Source of the DNA: Actinomycetota bacterium
GTDB lineage: Bacteria > Actinomycetota > Actinomycetes > Streptosporangiales > Streptosporangiaceae
NCBI GenBank assembly: GCA_003140115.1
Contig: PLIQ01000151.1
Coordinates: forward strand, 1-6,328
Direction of reading: 5' to 3'
DNA length: 6,328 nt
Below are positions 4,932-6,328 of the stretch, in pieces (the first letter of the stretch is position 1; every line of letters begins with the position of its first letter). Made by a program: the position numbers and the translations under genes. A model generated the notes under the pieces. It had not been told where the DNA came from and did no database searches. It saw only the letters and a list, made by a program, of their open reading frames with translations.

Positions 4932-5290
4932 CCTCACCAAGCGAGACTGCACGCGATTACCGGGCAGGACCGGAGGATGACCAGAATATGCCAGAACTGA
5001 ACTGGGATCCGGCCGGCGCCAGACTGGAAGGCGATCCCCGGTCACCGGCCCCAGCGACGTCCGGGTATCCGGGCGTTACCGCCGTGGGCAGCGCCGCGGC
5101 AGAGCCGGGCCTGGCCGGCAGGGATGATGCCGCGGCGCCCTTCGCCTCGTCCGCCTCCTCCGCGTCCCTGGCCGCCCAGCCTGGGTCAGCCCCGCAGTGC
5201 CTGTGGCGAGCGATGGCACAAGCCCGGGCACACGCTGGCAAGGGATCCAGTCAATGTTCGTCGATGATCCGCGCTCATCTCTTGAGCTAG
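4928..5290 (+). CDS. Frameshifted gene, upstream part (low-complexity N-terminus)
   Basis: The ATG at 4928 overlaps the preceding stop by four bases, implying translational coupling. The first 85-90 codons have GC-ending codon use and encode a polar, disordered-looking region rich in Ala, Pro, Gly and Ser (NWDPAG, AAAPFASSASSASLAAQPGS). From about 5190 this frame loses coding character and ends at 5290 in an unconvincing tail (QCSSMIRAHLLS). The frame one base earlier carries a well-conserved domain (5197-5466). I infer that one base was lost between about 5160 and 5240, so the original gene was 4928-5466, about 180 codons. Alternatives are a sequencing error, a programmed -1 slip, or two overlapping genes. 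Confidence 0.6.
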   Translation: MTSPSETARDYRAGPEDDQNMPELNWDPAGARLEGDPRSPAPATSGYPGVTAVGSAAAEPGLAGRDDAAAPFASSASSASLAAQPGSAPQCLWRAMAQARAHAGKGSSQCSSMIRAHLLS

Positions 5291-5466
5291 CGGCCGGTCT
5301 CGTCGACGACAGCGTCGAGGCGCTCCTCATGTCCGTCACGGAGCACCAGCATTCACTGCTGTCTGCCTGGCAGGGCGATGATCCGGGAACTGAGGAACTG
5401 CGCACGACACTCCGGCAGTACCGCACATTCTGGAACCGTCTGGAAGATTTCTCCCGTGAAACCTGA
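5197..5466 (+). CDS. Frameshifted gene, downstream part (FVD/TEELR domain)
   Basis: Read alone, this 89-codon frame would start at GTG 5197, but no ribosome binding site precedes it. It therefore fits best as the C-terminal domain of the gene that begins at 4928. It encodes RWQGIQSMFVDDPRSSLELA, then AAGLVDDSVEALL and TEELRTTLRQYRTFWNRLEDF. The pattern is the same as in residues 80-174 of the upstream neighbour: W-x3-Q-x2-FVD-x-P, then LV, and finally TE[DE]LR-x5-YR with an aromatic end. This compact helical domain recurs in actinomycete hypothetical proteins and has no function I know. No membrane segment is present, so the product would be cytosolic. The domain is clearly real coding sequence; the start is uncertain. 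Confidence 0.65.
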   Translation: MPVASDGTSPGTRWQGIQSMFVDDPRSSLELAAGLVDDSVEALLMSVTEHQHSLLSAWQGDDPGTEELRTTLRQYRTFWNRLEDFSRET

Positions 5467-5540
5467 TTATCTCCCGCTTGCCACCGCGTCGTTGAGCGCC
5501 GGCCCAGCAGGGATGCCAGACTGCCGCCGAGATCCCGGAC

Positions 5541-5567
5541 GCCAGGCGCTGCGCCTGTGAGCCTGGC
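5541..5567 (+). terminator. Possible terminator hairpin between 5466 and the transporter gene
   Basis: GCCAGGC (5541-5547) pairs with GCCTGGC (5561-5567) across 13 bases. An alternative inner hairpin is AGGCG-CTG-CGCCT (5544-5556). There is no T-run, which is common for actinomycete terminators. It lies in the 138-base gap after the split gene and before the transporter, a sensible place for termination. Apart from this hairpin and the transporter's ribosome binding site I see nothing in the gap. Confidence 0.3.
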
Positions 5568-5604
5568 CCGGTGTCCGGCCTGCTGGCCGCCAGGGGTGTA
5601 GCTG

Positions 5605-6328
5605 ATGGCGATCAAGCCTGAGGAGGCACCTACGGCGGCACCGGCCAAAGCGGTAGCCGCGCGGTCAGTAAGGCGGGGATCGGAACTCGATCTCACCAGA
5701 CGGAACGTGGGACCGGTCTGGCGCCAGTACCTGCGGGCCATGGGACCGGGACTGGTTACCGGTGCGTCCGACGACGACCCGTCCGGGATCGCCACCTACT
5801 CCCAGGCCGGCGCCCAGTACGGCCTGGCGTTCTTGTGGACCGCCCTGCTGACGTTGCCGTTGATGGCCGCGGTCCAGGAGATCTGTGACCGCACCGCCCT
5901 GGCGACCGGAACAGGTCTGGAGGAGCTGGCCGTGCGGCACTTCCACCGGGCCGGGCGGGTGATCCTCGCCGTGCTCCTGGGCGCCCTCATCGTGGCCAAC
6001 GGCCTCAACATCGCCGCCGACCTGGTCGCCATCGGCTCCGGAATGCAGCTCCTGCACGCCGGGCCGACCTGGCTGTGGGCGCTGGCGGCGGGCATCCTCA
6101 TCACCGCCCTGCTGGTCCTGGGCTCCTTCGCCCGCATCGCGCTCGCATTCAAGCTGCTGTGCGCAGCGCTGTTGTCCTATCTGGTGGTGGCAGTCCTGGT
6201 CACCCATCAGTGGGGCAGTGTCCTGAGCCACACGCTCATCCCCCATATCGAGCTGAACAAGGCTTACCTGGTGCTCCTGGTCGCCGTGCTGGGCACGACC
6301 ATCTCGCCGTACCTGTTCTTCTGGCAGA
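5605..6328 (+). CDS. Nramp-family transporter homologue, partial (right edge)
   Basis: The first 241 residues of an Nramp-type (SLC11) membrane transporter, truncated by the window edge. ATG at 5605 follows AGGGG at 8 bases. A polar N-terminal tail (1-38) leads into helix 1, MGPGLVTGASDDDPSGIATY (46-65), where DPSG replaces the canonical DPGN metal-binding turn: Asp58 is kept, Asn becomes Gly61. Further helices lie near 72-93, 119-143, 156-175, 180-200 and 220-240. The last contains GTTISPYLFFW (230-240), where classical members have MPH: the metal-coordinating Met is Ser234 and the His is Tyr236. In helix 3, NIAADLVAIG (135-144) resembles the family. Classical members exchange Mn2+ or Fe2+ for protons. 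With these substitutions the substrate may differ (magnesium-transporting relatives are known). No promoter is evident. Confidence 0.88.
   Translation, partial: MAIKPEEAPTAAPAKAVAARSVRRGSELDLTRRNVGPVWRQYLRAMGPGLVTGASDDDPSGIATYSQAGAQYGLAFLWTALLTLPLMAAVQEICDRTALATGTGLEELAVRHFHRAGRVILAVLLGALIVANGLNIAADLVAIGSGMQLLHAGPTWLWALAAGILITALLVLGSFARIALAFKLLCAALLSYLVVAVLVTHQWGSVLSHTLIPHIELNKAYLVLLVAVLGTTISPYLFFWQ

Noticed and set aside
4635..5045. Long minus-strand frames opposite the paired genes (also 5076-5795 and 5665-6246).
   Set aside because: These are antisense shadows of GC-rich coding sequence, with Arg/Gly/Gln-rich products and no motifs.

Overview
The window is high-GC DNA, roughly two thirds G+C by eye, with strongly GC-ending codons in the real genes, GTG starts and AGG-type ribosome binding sites. 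Its gene families are typical of high-GC Gram-positive bacteria, so it most likely comes from an actinomycete (Actinomycetota). The species cannot be named from the sequence. There are no rRNA, tRNA, insertion-sequence or CRISPR signatures.

Layout. Positions 1-355 hold a minus-strand open frame that runs off the left edge. Its inner part (140-260) is a decayed copy, about 88% identical, of the 3' end of the membrane-protein gene at 2627-3331. After an inverted-repeat leader comes a plus-strand DUF1345 membrane-protein gene (518-1183), with a possible coupled small ORF (1180-1341). Convergent to it is a minus-strand alpha/beta hydrolase of the haloacetate-dehalogenase-like group (1384-2247). 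Upstream of the hydrolase lie a short wreck of a short-chain dehydrogenase (about 2335-2466) and a minus-strand VC0807-like multi-pass membrane protein (2627-3331). Positions 3332-4226 are mostly not intact coding sequence. They hold palindromes, a cluster of hairpins, one 50-codon ORF and a STAS-domain gene that appears to have lost its middle.

The right part is a plus-strand group. A membrane-anchored protein (4227-4931) overlaps by 4 nt a second gene (4928-5466) that is split by an apparent single-base frameshift. Both encode the same kind of small domain (W-x3-Q-x2-FVD-x-P ... TE[DE]LR-x5-YR). A divergent Nramp-type metal transporter starts at 5605 and runs off the right edge.

How the genes relate. 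Membrane and stress-accessory proteins dominate: DUF1345, VC0807-like, STAS, the paired anchored proteins and the Nramp homologue. They do not form one obvious pathway. The only likely operon is 4227-5466. The 10-bp palindrome CCCGATCGGG occurs just upstream of both the hydrolase and the VC0807-like gene, which hints at shared control. Several broken genes in 6.3 kb suggest an accessory region that is decaying and rearranging. I found no convincing undescribed multi-gene system. The best leads are the shared palindrome, the tandem homologous domain pair, the non-canonical metal site of the transporter and the structured non-coding stretch at 3495-3581.
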